Below, piece after piece: positions 8,326-16,449 of a DNA stretch of 34,117 bases. Location: positions 1-34,117 of the forward strand of contig CANQJW010000008.1 in assembly GCA_947624345.1 (NCBI GenBank). Direction: 5' to 3'. Both the position numbers and the translations under genes were made by a program. Under the pieces are notes generated by a model. The model was not told the DNA's origin, made no database searches, and worked only from the letters and a program-made list of their open reading frames with translations. Within the stretch, counting starts at the first letter, position 1, and each line of letters begins with the position of its first letter. The DNA comes from an uncultured Clostridia bacterium (lineage in GTDB: Bacteria > Bacillota > Clostridia > Oscillospirales > Ruminococcaceae).

Positions 8326-9493
8326 ATCCGAACTGGCTTTAGCAAACAAAGCTAAAAAAGACGAATTTTATACACAACTTTCGGATATAGAAAAGGAAAT
8401 GCGATATTACAGAAAGCATTTCAAAGACAAGGTTGTATTTTGTAATTGCGATGATCCTTTTGAAAGCAATTTCTTCAAATATTTTGTGTTGAATTTCAAT
8501 CGTCTTGGTTTGAAGAAGTTAATTGCCACTTGTTATGCTTCCTCACCGATAGCGAATACCCAACTTTCTTTATTCGATGTCATCGGAACTGAGGAAAACA
8601 AGCAAAATAAACCATATAAAGCTGTTGTAACAAAGGTATATGACAAAACTGGTGATGGCGGCATTGATATGTTTGATGTGGCTGAACTTTTTAAGTCGGG
8701 AGAAAACAGTCTTTCAGAGCTTGAAGGAGACGGTGATTTTCGAAGCAAAGAGTGCTTGGAATTACTTGATGAATCGGATATTGTGGTTACAAATCCGCCG
8801 TTTTCATTATTTAGAGAATATATTTCTGTATTGTTCGAGCACAAAAAACATTTCATTGTTATAGGAAATGTTAATGCCATTTCTTATAAAGAAATTTTTC
8901 CTTTGCTTATGAACAATAAAATGTGGATAGGTGCCAGTATTCATTCCGGTGATAGAGCATTTTATGTTCCGGATAATTATCCATTAGATGCTTCGGGATG
9001 TGGTATTGATGATGACGGAAGAAAATATATCCGTGTCAAAGGAGTACGTTGGTATACAAATTTGGATATAAGTCAGCGTCACGAAGAACTCATACCATTC
9101 AAAAGATATAACAGCGAAGACTATCCTCGATATGACAATTATGACGCCATTGAAGTGGGAAGCGTTTCAGATATACCTTGTGATTATCCTAATGTTATGG
9201 GTGTTCCTATTACTTTTATGGACAAATACAATCCTGACCAATTTGAAATTATTGGATTAACACAAGGTTGGGACGATTTACATTCGAAACGATACGGGCA
9301 ACAAGTACAAGTATCGAAAACCGGTAAACAGTCAAAAGTAATGAAACTTAACGACGGGCCAGCTATCGAGGTCATTGAAGCACCAAAAGATAAAACATAT
9401 TACATTGTTGATGATCATTTCTATATTAAGATGTATGCCAGAATACTTATCCGCAACAAACATCCTGAGAAACCAAAAGGAGGAAAGCAATAA
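8315..9493 (+). CDS. EcoRI-family N6-adenine DNA methyltransferase, copy 2
   Basis: The 392-residue paralogue of the preceding gene keeps the same CNCDDPFESNFFKYF block and N160-P-P-F163. Its two variable segments differ: SIHSGDRAFYVPDNYPLD and following residues after the catalytic motif, and a longer, unrelated stretch (TQGWDDLHSKRY onward) before the shared C-terminal IRNKHPE. Both copies look intact, so they are not a gene and its decaying duplicate. Diverged target recognition, giving two methylated sites or strand-specific modification of an asymmetric site, is the likeliest reason to keep both; this is inference. It overlaps the gene before by 11 bases and the nuclease gene after by one base (TAATG). 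Confidence 0.9.
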   Translation: MPSKSELALANKAKKDEFYTQLSDIEKEMRYYRKHFKDKVVFCNCDDPFESNFFKYFVLNFNRLGLKKLIATCYASSPIANTQLSLFDVIGTEENKQNKPYKAVVTKVYDKTGDGGIDMFDVAELFKSGENSLSELEGDGDFRSKECLELLDESDIVVTNPPFSLFREYISVLFEHKKHFIVIGNVNAISYKEIFPLLMNNKMWIGASIHSGDRAFYVPDNYPLDASGCGIDDDGRKYIRVKGVRWYTNLDISQRHEELIPFKRYNSEDYPRYDNYDAIEVGSVSDIPCDYPNVMGVPITFMDKYNPDQFEIIGLTQGWDDLHSKRYGQQVQVSKTGKQSKVMKLNDGPAIEVIEAPKDKTYYIVDDHFYIKMYARILIRNKHPEKPKGGKQ

Positions 9494-10611
9494 TGCATAT
9501 AGAGGAAAGAAAAATAACCGTTAGAGAAGTTACGGAAGGCTATTTTAATGATGCCGAGGAAGGCGTAGTCGGTTACGATGAACAACTTGATATTCGACCG
9601 AAATACCAGCGTGAGTTCGTATATAAGGACGAACAGCGCAATGAAGTTATCCGCACTGTGATGAAAGGTCTGCCACTTAATGTGATGTATTGGGTTGACC
9701 GTGGTGAAGAATTTGAAGACGATCCCGATACGCCACGTTATGAAGTTATGGACGGACAACAGCGTACAATTTCGCTTTGTGAGTATGTGGACGGCAATTT
9801 TTCAGTTGATGATATGCTGTTTAATAACTTACCAAAAGACAAGCAGGATGAAATTCTTGATTATGAACTTTTTATCTACATATGCAACGGAACGGAGTCG
9901 GAAAAGCTCGATTGGTTTCGTATTATCAACATTGCGGGAGAACAGCTTACCGACCAAGAACTTCGAAATGCGGTATATGCCGGAAGTTGGACTTCCGATG
10001 CTAAACGCTATTTTTCAAAATCCGGTTGTGCAGCAGATAGATTGGCCGGAGACTATTTGAAGGGTTCAAGTATCCGTCAAGAGTATCTTGAAACTGCTAT
10101 ATTTTGGGCGGCTTCTGCCGAAGGAAAAACTATCGAAGGTTATATGTCGGAACATCAGCACGATCCAAGTGCCGTAACTCTTTGGAATTATTTTCGTTCT
10201 GTGATAGATTGGGTACAAGCAATATTCCCGAAAAAACGCAAAGAAATGAAAGGTTTACCTTGGGGACTGTATTACAACGAACACGGCAAACGCACCGACC
10301 TTGATCCTAAAACACTTGAATTAGAAATTCAACGTCTTATGGGTGATGAAGATGTAACGAAGAAATCCGGCATTTACGAGTATTTACTGACCGGAGAAGA
10401 AAAGAAACTTTCAATCCGTGCTTTTGACCGTCGTGACGCTCTTGCGGCGTATGAAAAGCAACACCATAAATGCGCAATCTGCGGAGAAGGGTTTGAATTC
10501 GAGGATATGCACGCTGACCATATTAAAGCTTGGTCAAAAGGTGGACATACTACCCCTGAGAATTGCCAAATGCTGTGTAGGGATTGTAATCTCAAAAAAG
10601 GAAAACAATAA
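9493..10611 (+). CDS. DUF262 protein with C-terminal HNH nuclease domain
   Basis: This 372-residue protein starts with a DUF262 domain: IRPKYQREFVY (34-44) and D87-G-Q-Q-R91, the NTP-binding signature shared with GmrS. It ends in a canonical HNH nuclease: C327-x2-C330, H340-A-D342-H343, N357, then C362-x2-C365-N366. Zinc and catalytic residues are intact. Its ATG overlaps the stop of the second methyltransferase, and AGGAGG lies within that gene, so the three genes should be made in fixed ratio. I infer that it is the restriction partner of the methyltransferases: an NTP-dependent nuclease in place of an EcoRI-type enzyme. A modification-dependent (type IV-like) role is the alternative. Confidence 0.85.
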   Translation: MHIEERKITVREVTEGYFNDAEEGVVGYDEQLDIRPKYQREFVYKDEQRNEVIRTVMKGLPLNVMYWVDRGEEFEDDPDTPRYEVMDGQQRTISLCEYVDGNFSVDDMLFNNLPKDKQDEILDYELFIYICNGTESEKLDWFRIINIAGEQLTDQELRNAVYAGSWTSDAKRYFSKSGCAADRLAGDYLKGSSIRQEYLETAIFWAASAEGKTIEGYMSEHQHDPSAVTLWNYFRSVIDWVQAIFPKKRKEMKGLPWGLYYNEHGKRTDLDPKTLELEIQRLMGDEDVTKKSGIYEYLLTGEEKKLSIRAFDRRDALAAYEKQHHKCAICGEGFEFEDMHADHIKAWSKGGHTTPENCQMLCRDCNLKKGKQ

Positions 10612-10659
10612 ATCCTTGTTTGCAAAACACTTAAGTTTTACGCTATAGGAGGCAAAAAA

Positions 10660-13600
10660 ATGAACTGGTCTACTTTTCAAACTTACAATGATTCTCTCGA
10701 GAGAGCATTTGAGGTTTTATGTAACCAATTGTTTGAAAACTGGAATAAGAGAGAATACAATGATAAACTTGCCTCTTTCAGCGTTGTTAATGGATCTGGC
10801 GGCGATGGCGGTGTAGAATCTTATTCTACTCTAACCGATGGAAAAATCGTTGGATTACAGGCAAAATGGTTTCTTTACAGTCTTTCTGATAATCAAATCC
10901 AACAAATAAAAAAATCAATTGAAACTGCTGTCAAAATTCGTCCGCAGATATTCCGATATATTGTATGTATACCTCGTGACCTAGCATCCGACACCGGAAG
11001 AGGTACTAATACAGAAAGCAAACGTTGGGAAGCTTTATTGAAAGATGTTAAATCAAAACATCCTGATCTAATTGTTGAATTGTGGAACGAAACTCGTATA
11101 GTAAAAGAATTACAAGAAGACTCATCAGCCGGTATCAAGAAATATTGGTTTGAAAATTCTGAAACATCTGAAGATTCTTTCATTTTTGCTTTTAGAAAAA
11201 GCAAAGGAAGTTGGTTAAAAACAAAATATGTTCCCGACCTAAATGCGTATGGAAGTATCGACAATTATATTTCATTAACTTTGGGTGAAGTAAACAAACG
11301 AGGAGAATTAGCCGATACATCCTTGAAGGTTGCTGTTCTGTGTGAACAATTAGATAAAGCAATACTTGAATTTCAAGAAGTATTAAAGGATAAAGATGCA
11401 GAATTAAAAGCTGAATTAGATAATATTTTTGCAAAAGCAAGCTTGCTTAGTAGCACCTGTAGGACTATACACGCTTGGTGTATACAAGAATCTGTTTCTA
11501 TTTGCGACATCGATAGAAGTGCGTTTAGTTTTGACTTTGAAAGTAGCCGTGAAACTATAAATAGAAGTCACGGAACAGTGCATCATCACTTTCACCTATC
11601 AGAAGTAACAAAAGTTCTTCGCAGATTATCTTCTATTGATATATACCGAATTCTTGATGAATTCGACTCTAGTTTATGTACGAACCCAGTTTTATTTTTA
11701 GGTGAACCGGGGACAGGAAAAACACACGGAGTTGCAGCTTCATCAGAAAAGTTATTTGGTAACTGTATTCACACTCCATTAGTTATACAGGCTCGCAATA
11801 TTTCTCCGAGCTCGAATTGGAAAGATATAATTAGTTCTGCTCTTGGGTTATCCTCAAATTGGAGCGAAGATGAAATATGGCAAGCAATGATTTCAATGGT
11901 GAATAGACATCGTTTTTCTTCTGCATACATAGATTCTAATATTAAAATCGTTCCTAAGATTCTTTTAATTGTGGATGGAATAGATGAATGTGCTCCGTAT
12001 GAAATTTGGAATGACCGAATAAAAGAAGCGGGCATAATAACAAAAAGATATCAGCAAATCAGATTCTGCTTTACATCTAGACCATTTGTATTTCCTAAGA
12101 AACTAAGTGGTGTTACAACAAAACGCTTGGGCTCTGCTGGCGACGTACCTACTCACACTTTGTTTGAACGTTATATGGAAGCATACAATATTAACGCTCA
12201 AAATTACGGATGGTTAAAATTCGCTTTAACCACACCTTTGTCATTAAAAGTGTTCTGTGAGCTAAACGAAGGAAAAGCTGTAGAATATACAAAAAATACC
12301 GATGTTTCTTTAACAAATTTATTGCGCAGTAAAATTGACCTTATTGAAAACGAATTTGCCAAAGAAGAAAAAATATCCATTAAGAATCAGTATATTCTAA
12401 GAGCTATATTAGAGCTTTCAAACCTGTTTTTAAAGAGCAAATCCATTGAATATAGCGATGTCATTTCATATCTAATTAGTAACCTTGGTACAACTCAACA
12501 ACAATGCGAAAGAGTTCTACAGTATTTGGAAAACTATGGAATTCTCTCGTCTTTTTGTAAACACGGAGAAGGTTTGAATCCGGATTTGCATTTCTATATC
12601 CCGGGAATACAAGGTTATTTCGATTATGCAATGGCATTAAAATTGTTGGAGTCATATGATCATCCGCAAAATATAGATTTTGAACAGTGTTCTGCAATAG
12701 AAAATGAGGCTTTGTATGCATTGTCCGTAATGGCGATGCAAAACCATAATTATTTAATTACCAGAAATAAGACTATTGATCATGCTATTGATGAATGGTC
12801 TAAACAAGATCTGCAGTTTTTTGCTTTGAGGCACACCTCTCACGAAAATGGAGCATTGTTCAAAGAACGTTCATTAGAAATAATGTCTGAAAATGCAGAT
12901 GGACTAATGACTATTACAAACAACCTTATTTTACCGCTTTGCAGAGATGTCGATCATCCTCTTGGTGTTAAAATGTTGGATGAGTTTCTCTTTTCCTTTG
13001 ACTTACCCGCACAACGCGATCTGTTTTGGTCTGTGCCCAGCTTTCTCAGAGATTCTGATGGCTATAAGTGGCATACTTTGCAGTCGATTAGTTTAGATGA
13101 AGAAGAGTATGTACTGACTAAGGAAGATGTTTTTAACGGATGCCCTTCTGTATATGCGTGGTCACTTTCGACATTAAATAATACTTTACGAAAAGAATAC
13201 CGTTCCAACCTTATGCGTTGGGCAAAATACAATCCTTGTGAATTCTATAACTTGTTTATAAAATTTTCCACTATAAACGATCCGCAAATTAGAAGTGATC
13301 TATTTTCAATCCTTGTATGCTTAGTATATGACGGTGCTGATAGTGCCCTTATTAAAAAAGCCAGTGATTGGATGATGGATAATATTTTAAGTCCATCAAA
13401 AGTGCTTAATATTATGGATGTATCTATACGATACTACGCTATTGCTATAGTTCATAAGGCAGTTTTAGTTGGACTTTATAATAGTACTGATGTTTCAACT
13501 TATATGCCACCCTATAAGGCTGATAGTTATGATATTCCACTCGACGAAAAAGCGTTATCTGGAACACGGATGAGCGGATATAGTGCTATCGACTATGACT

Positions 13601-14943
13601 TAGCAAGATATGTTTTGATTGATCATTTCGAATCGGCATTTTCACAATATGGTCATAGAGATGGCGATCAAATCACCGATTTAATAAGCAAAGTTGCTCA
13701 ACTTCAACCCAAATTTGCAAATATTAAAAATGAACAATTTATTATATCAGCTGCTTTTGCATATCTTTCGCAAGTAGGCTGGAATGAAGATGAATTTTAT
13801 AATTTTAAACAAAAAGAACAGGGTGATGGGATAATAGGTGGATTAGATGTTGCTATATTAAGAAGGTACACTCCTGCGACACATGGCTCAAAAAGTTCTG
13901 TTATGACAGTATGCGAAAAATACATTTGGCAATTTCGAAATCATATGGGCGGATTTCTTGCAGATAGATTATTATATTGGAATAACTACGAGCCAGAAAA
14001 TATTAGAGATTATGGATTGCTTGATAATTTCATAATACCTATACAGGATGTCGAACAAATTGATCCCGATGAATTGCCCGAGGATAATCCTTGGTATATT
14101 CCCGAACCAAAGACTGCAATCATAGAAGCAGAAAACTGTAGTAAAGAAGAAGTTATCAATAGCGTTATTCACGCCCCAAACTTGAATTGGGATAAATGGA
14201 TTACTATAAATAATGCTGACAAGCAATATAGAATAAATAGCGATACTTTGTTGGCATTGAACAACTATTCTTGTTTTTATGGTTCTGCGGGTGTTGAGAC
14301 CTGTATCTTTATTAGTTCAATAATTATTGATAAGGATGATCTTGATGCATTCGTTGATAAATTGAGCAGCGATAAAGATTTATCTAAAAGAGTATCGAAT
14401 CCTGTCGATTGGCACGGCGGCATTGTTTCCTCCTGTTACATAAACCCCAAAGAGGTTTGTTGGTTCCCGTGGAAAAAAAGATATAATAGTAGTAATGTCG
14501 AAGATTTCCCTGATTTTTCTATACAGTCGGCAGTCGATGGCTGTTGTTATAATTTCCCTGAATACGGTGATGTGTACTATGATATTCCGTCTGAGCCAAT
14601 CAGAAAATTACTTAACATTGTAGATTCTAATGGATATATCTTTTATGACGATAATAAGAAAATCAAAGCACACTATTCAATTTCAGGAGAAAAGTGGAGA
14701 ACGGCTCAAAATTATTTACTTGTCGATAAAAATGAACTGTTGGATGCTCTACAAAATAGCGATAAGTCTTTGATATGGATTATGCGAGAATATCGAAGAG
14801 AAGATGGAAAAGCCAGTGAGCGATATGGGAAGTTCTATGCAGAGAAGGATAGTAGTTATGTGGGATATTTTAGAAACGGAGAATTTGTCGTTAAACAAAT
14901 TAACCGAGAAATCTCACATTCTCCAATCTCCCAAACAAAATAG
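10660..14943 (+). CDS. Avs-like STAND NTPase with N-terminal PD-(D/E)XK nuclease domain
   Basis: This is a 1427-residue protein. The N-terminal domain has GSGGDGGVE (46-53) with D49 and E53, then G-L-Q67-A-K69-W, the PD-(D/E)XK pattern of Mrr/Cap4-like nucleases. A Walker A motif GEPGTGKT follows at 348-355, a Walker B LLIVDGIDE at 435-443 and FTSRP at 471-475, as in NACHT/STAND ATPases. The long remainder (about 650-1427) is helical and should be the sensor. This order (nuclease, STAND, large sensor) is that of AVAST (Avs) proteins, which recognise phage terminase or portal and then degrade DNA. The start follows AGGAGG. It is last in the operon, followed by a hairpin. The Avs subtype cannot be told by eye. 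Confidence 0.82.
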   Translation: MNWSTFQTYNDSLERAFEVLCNQLFENWNKREYNDKLASFSVVNGSGGDGGVESYSTLTDGKIVGLQAKWFLYSLSDNQIQQIKKSIETAVKIRPQIFRYIVCIPRDLASDTGRGTNTESKRWEALLKDVKSKHPDLIVELWNETRIVKELQEDSSAGIKKYWFENSETSEDSFIFAFRKSKGSWLKTKYVPDLNAYGSIDNYISLTLGEVNKRGELADTSLKVAVLCEQLDKAILEFQEVLKDKDAELKAELDNIFAKASLLSSTCRTIHAWCIQESVSICDIDRSAFSFDFESSRETINRSHGTVHHHFHLSEVTKVLRRLSSIDIYRILDEFDSSLCTNPVLFLGEPGTGKTHGVAASSEKLFGNCIHTPLVIQARNISPSSNWKDIISSALGLSSNWSEDEIWQAMISMVNRHRFSSAYIDSNIKIVPKILLIVDGIDECAPYEIWNDRIKEAGIITKRYQQIRFCFTSRPFVFPKKLSGVTTKRLGSAGDVPTHTLFERYMEAYNINAQNYGWLKFALTTPLSLKVFCELNEGKAVEYTKNTDVSLTNLLRSKIDLIENEFAKEEKISIKNQYILRAILELSNLFLKSKSIEYSDVISYLISNLGTTQQQCERVLQYLENYGILSSFCKHGEGLNPDLHFYIPGIQGYFDYAMALKLLESYDHPQNIDFEQCSAIENEALYALSVMAMQNHNYLITRNKTIDHAIDEWSKQDLQFFALRHTSHENGALFKERSLEIMSENADGLMTITNNLILPLCRDVDHPLGVKMLDEFLFSFDLPAQRDLFWSVPSFLRDSDGYKWHTLQSISLDEEEYVLTKEDVFNGCPSVYAWSLSTLNNTLRKEYRSNLMRWAKYNPCEFYNLFIKFSTINDPQIRSDLFSILVCLVYDGADSALIKKASDWMMDNILSPSKVLNIMDVSIRYYAIAIVHKAVLVGLYNSTDVSTYMPPYKADSYDIPLDEKALSGTRMSGYSAIDYDLARYVLIDHFESAFSQYGHRDGDQITDLISKVAQLQPKFANIKNEQFIISAAFAYLSQVGWNEDEFYNFKQKEQGDGIIGGLDVAILRRYTPATHGSKSSVMTVCEKYIWQFRNHMGGFLADRLLYWNNYEPENIRDYGLLDNFIIPIQDVEQIDPDELPEDNPWYIPEPKTAIIEAENCSKEEVINSVIHAPNLNWDKWITINNADKQYRINSDTLLALNNYSCFYGSAGVETCIFISSIIIDKDDLDAFVDKLSSDKDLSKRVSNPVDWHGGIVSSCYINPKEVCWFPWKKRYNSSNVEDFPDFSIQSAVDGCCYNFPEYGDVYYDIPSEPIRKLLNIVDSNGYIFYDDNKKIKAHYSISGEKWRTAQNYLLVDKNELLDALQNSDKSLIWIMREYRREDGKASERYGKFYAEKDSSYVGYFRNGEFVVKQINREISHSPISQTK

Positions 14944-14961
14944 TCTCTAACTTATAACATA

Positions 14962-14999
14962 ATAGAAATGGCACAGAAATTTTCTTGTGCCATTTCTAT
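14962..14999. terminator. Hairpin between converging genes
   Basis: ATAGAAATGGCACA and TGTGCCATTTCTAT form a perfect 14-pair stem with a ten-base loop. It lies between the end of the long operon and the end of the TnpV gene on the other strand. No strong T-run follows on either side, so it may end transcription weakly or only protect 3' ends. Confidence 0.6.
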
Positions 15000-15001
15000 G
15001 T

Positions 15002-15376
15002 CTATTCCACTATTAAGTCTTTATTAATAATTTCTCTAACACGCTCACGGATGTTATTCATCTTCCTCACCCAAGCCATTTGGTCGGTGGATTTGAGTTG
15101 TTCGGTCACACCTTCCTTTTCGGCAAGTTCTTTTACCAGCCGGAGAAAAAGTTGTTGTGCCTGCTCTTCGGTGTCGGCGAGGTGGGAATGGAGCTTGCCG
15201 GATGTGAGCAGATTGTAATACAGAACCTTGTGGTTATGCTTTAAGTATCGTAATCTGCGCTCTCCCCATATGCCAACAGGACGGACATCTTTTTCGGGCG
15301 GTGTCAGATTCGGCAGTAGATAATCGCCTTGTTTCGTGTATGTACCGCCGAATTGTTCAAATAATGTGTCAGTCAT
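15002..15376 (-). CDS. TnpV family transposon-associated protein
   Basis: The 124-residue protein reads TDTLFEQFGGTYTKQGDYLLPNL at its start and WGERRLRYLKHNHKVLYYNLL in the middle, the signature of TnpV, a small protein carried by Tn4451-type and other clostridial transposons. Its function is unknown and it has no transposase motif. The ATG follows AAAGGAGG, a very strong ribosome site, with a perfect palindrome just upstream. It runs in the same direction as the HTH gene behind it and converges on the defence operon. Its presence supports the mobile nature of the region. Confidence 0.85.
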   Translation of the reverse strand: MTDTLFEQFGGTYTKQGDYLLPNLTPPEKDVRPVGIWGERRLRYLKHNHKVLYYNLLTSGKLHSHLADTEEQAQQLFLRLVKELAEKEGVTEQLKSTDQMAWVRKMNNIRERVREIINKDLIVE

Positions 15377-15389
15377 AGTAAAAACCTCC

Positions 15390-15412
15390 TTTGATACTTA
15401 AATTGTATCAAA
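15390..15412. promoter_or_regulatory. Palindromic operator-like site before the TnpV gene
   Basis: TTTGATAC (15390-15397), seven bases, then GTATCAAA (15405-15412). It is directly upstream of the TnpV ribosome site, where a bound protein would block transcription or where the RNA hairpin would affect translation. The same core recurs at 4114-4134. Confidence 0.45.
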
Positions 15413-15533
15413 AGAGGTTCTCTTTTTCGAATGTGCGATTTATGAATTTGCAAATTTTGCCCGTGCCAAAAATTACAGTGAACATTTCAAAATCTGCGCC
15501 ACTTTTTACAGCGAACATAGCGAATATTCACTC

Positions 15534-16115
15534 TTATGTTTTTAATCCTCGTATCACTTGCCAACGAGGGAATTCTTGAAGCACCCGGATATGCCAATCG
15601 GATTTTCGGGTGATAGTGCGAAAGTATTTTGAACAGCAGAATTCTATCAAGTAGATTTTCGGAATGTGATTCATATTGTTTCTTTTGAAGGCTTTAAGAT
15701 GACCGTTATTGCACCAATTATTGATAGATGTCGTGCCGTAACCGATTACTTTTGATATTTCGGTCGCAGTCAGCACATCGGGATACTGTGCAAACAGTTC
15801 CGTGTAATACAGCTTCATATTTTTAAGAGTCTGTTCGGGTACTTTGGCGCTCATTTTGACGGTATAGTTCCCCTTGTACCAACCTGCCGGTGCTGAATAG
15901 GATTCGGGAAATACTTTTCTCTTTTCAAGATATGTAATAACGTCAGCCTTTTTTATTTTGTAACAGCGAGTTTTCTTGCCCGTGTATTCGCACGGAATCT
16001 TTCCGCTTCGAAGCAGATACAAGGCCGTTGATTTACTGATGTGGCAGATTTGATAGAGTTGGTCTTTGGTAATAATATCGGGAATCGAATCCCAGTTGAT
16101 TGCGGTTTCATTCAT
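15534..16115 (-). CDS. Double helix-turn-helix protein next to the attachment site
   Basis: The 193-residue protein contains two excisionase-type helix-turn-helix units. The first, about 14-66 (ITKDQLYQICHISKSTALYLL and a wing ending KKADVITYLEKR), resembles HTH_17. The second, about 115-160, reads LTATEISKVIGYGTTSINNWC with a short wing. The start follows GAGGTG. Its upstream region holds four GTTCTTTCC repeats and then the tRNA attachment core, so it is the best candidate in the window for the element's excisionase or directionality factor. A plain regulator of the element is the alternative. No integrase is beside it, which is unusual. Confidence 0.7.
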   Translation of the reverse strand: MNETAINWDSIPDIITKDQLYQICHISKSTALYLLRSGKIPCEYTGKKTRCYKIKKADVITYLEKRKVFPESYSAPAGWYKGNYTVKMSAKVPEQTLKNMKLYYTELFAQYPDVLTATEISKVIGYGTTSINNWCNNGHLKAFKRNNMNHIPKIYLIEFCCSKYFRTITRKSDWHIRVLQEFPRWQVIRGLKT

Positions 16116-16149
16116 AGCAATACACCTCGTAAATATTTTAGTCGGTGCG

Positions 16150-16231
16150 GTTCTTTCCTGTGTATTGCCGTTGTTGATGTGTTTATTCTGTTCTTTCCGC
16201 AGTTCTTTCCAAAATAGTGCCTGTTCTTTCC
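16150..16231. repeat. Four GTTCTTTCC direct repeats near the att site
   Basis: Identical 9-mers lie at 16150-16158, 16190-16198, 16202-16210 and 16223-16231, all in one direction, between the HTH gene and the tRNA junction. In tRNA-targeted elements this is where arm-type integrase or excisionase binding sites lie. The stretch 16116-16387 otherwise shows no gene. Confidence 0.55.
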
Positions 16232-16387
16232 AAAAACAGCGAAACTGCCGTTATTCGAACTTTCCTTATTTCTCGGGATTTCTGCGGTGCAACCGCCAAA
16301 AAAGCCTTAAATATCAAGCTTTTCGGCAAATACTAAGTCGCCCGAAACCGCCTTCAAAAATCGCTAAACAGCCATTAATCCATAAAA

Positions 16388-16443
16388 CTCGAAATCAGTT
16401 AGGGAGCAATCCCCCGCGAGTTCGAATCTCGCCGTCTGCGCCA
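16388..16443 (+). other. attachment site: 3' half of tRNA-Ser(CGA)
   Basis: The sequence starts with the anticodon loop CTCGAAA (anticodon CGA at 16390-16392), then the anticodon 3' stem TCAGT, a long variable arm with GGG/CCC, the T arm GCGAG-TTCGAAT-CTCGC, acceptor 3' strand CGTCTGC, discriminator G and CCA at 16441-16443. The long variable arm and G73 fit serine. The five bases before the loop (TAAAA) do not pair with TCAGT and no GCAGACG acceptor half precedes, so the gene is truncated at the loop. This is the product of site-specific integration into a tRNA gene. Confidence 0.85.
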
Positions 16444-16449
16444 GTCAGA

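Larger units (their letters stand above)
1..16387. mobile_element. Right-hand part of an integrative element inserted in tRNA-Ser(CGA)
   Basis: The right boundary is seen directly: at 16388 the sequence switches to the 3' half of a tRNA-Ser gene, and beyond it every gene is a housekeeping or sporulation gene. Left of it are only accessory genes: DUF6076, excisionase-like HTH proteins, Fic proteins, restriction and abortive-infection genes and TnpV. No integrase, relaxase, replication or phage structural gene lies in this part, so the type of element (ICE, IME or defence island) cannot be decided here. The left end is outside the window. That insertion used a tyrosine recombinase at the anticodon loop is inferred from the tRNA breakpoint. 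Confidence 0.75.

Noticed and set aside
9493-10611. EcoRI-type endonuclease as partner of the methylases
   Set aside because: The protein carries DUF262 and HNH motifs and no PD-(D/E)XK site. No other unassigned gene nearby could be R.EcoRI.
15002-15376. Active transposase or insertion sequence
   Set aside because: TnpV has no transposase catalytic motif, and no terminal inverted repeats or target duplication flank it.
16150-16231. CRISPR array
   Set aside because: The repeats are only 9 bases long with irregular 3-31 base gaps, and no cas genes are present.
16340-16443. A complete tRNA gene
   Set aside because: Only the 3' half is present. No acceptor 5' strand or D arm precedes the anticodon loop.
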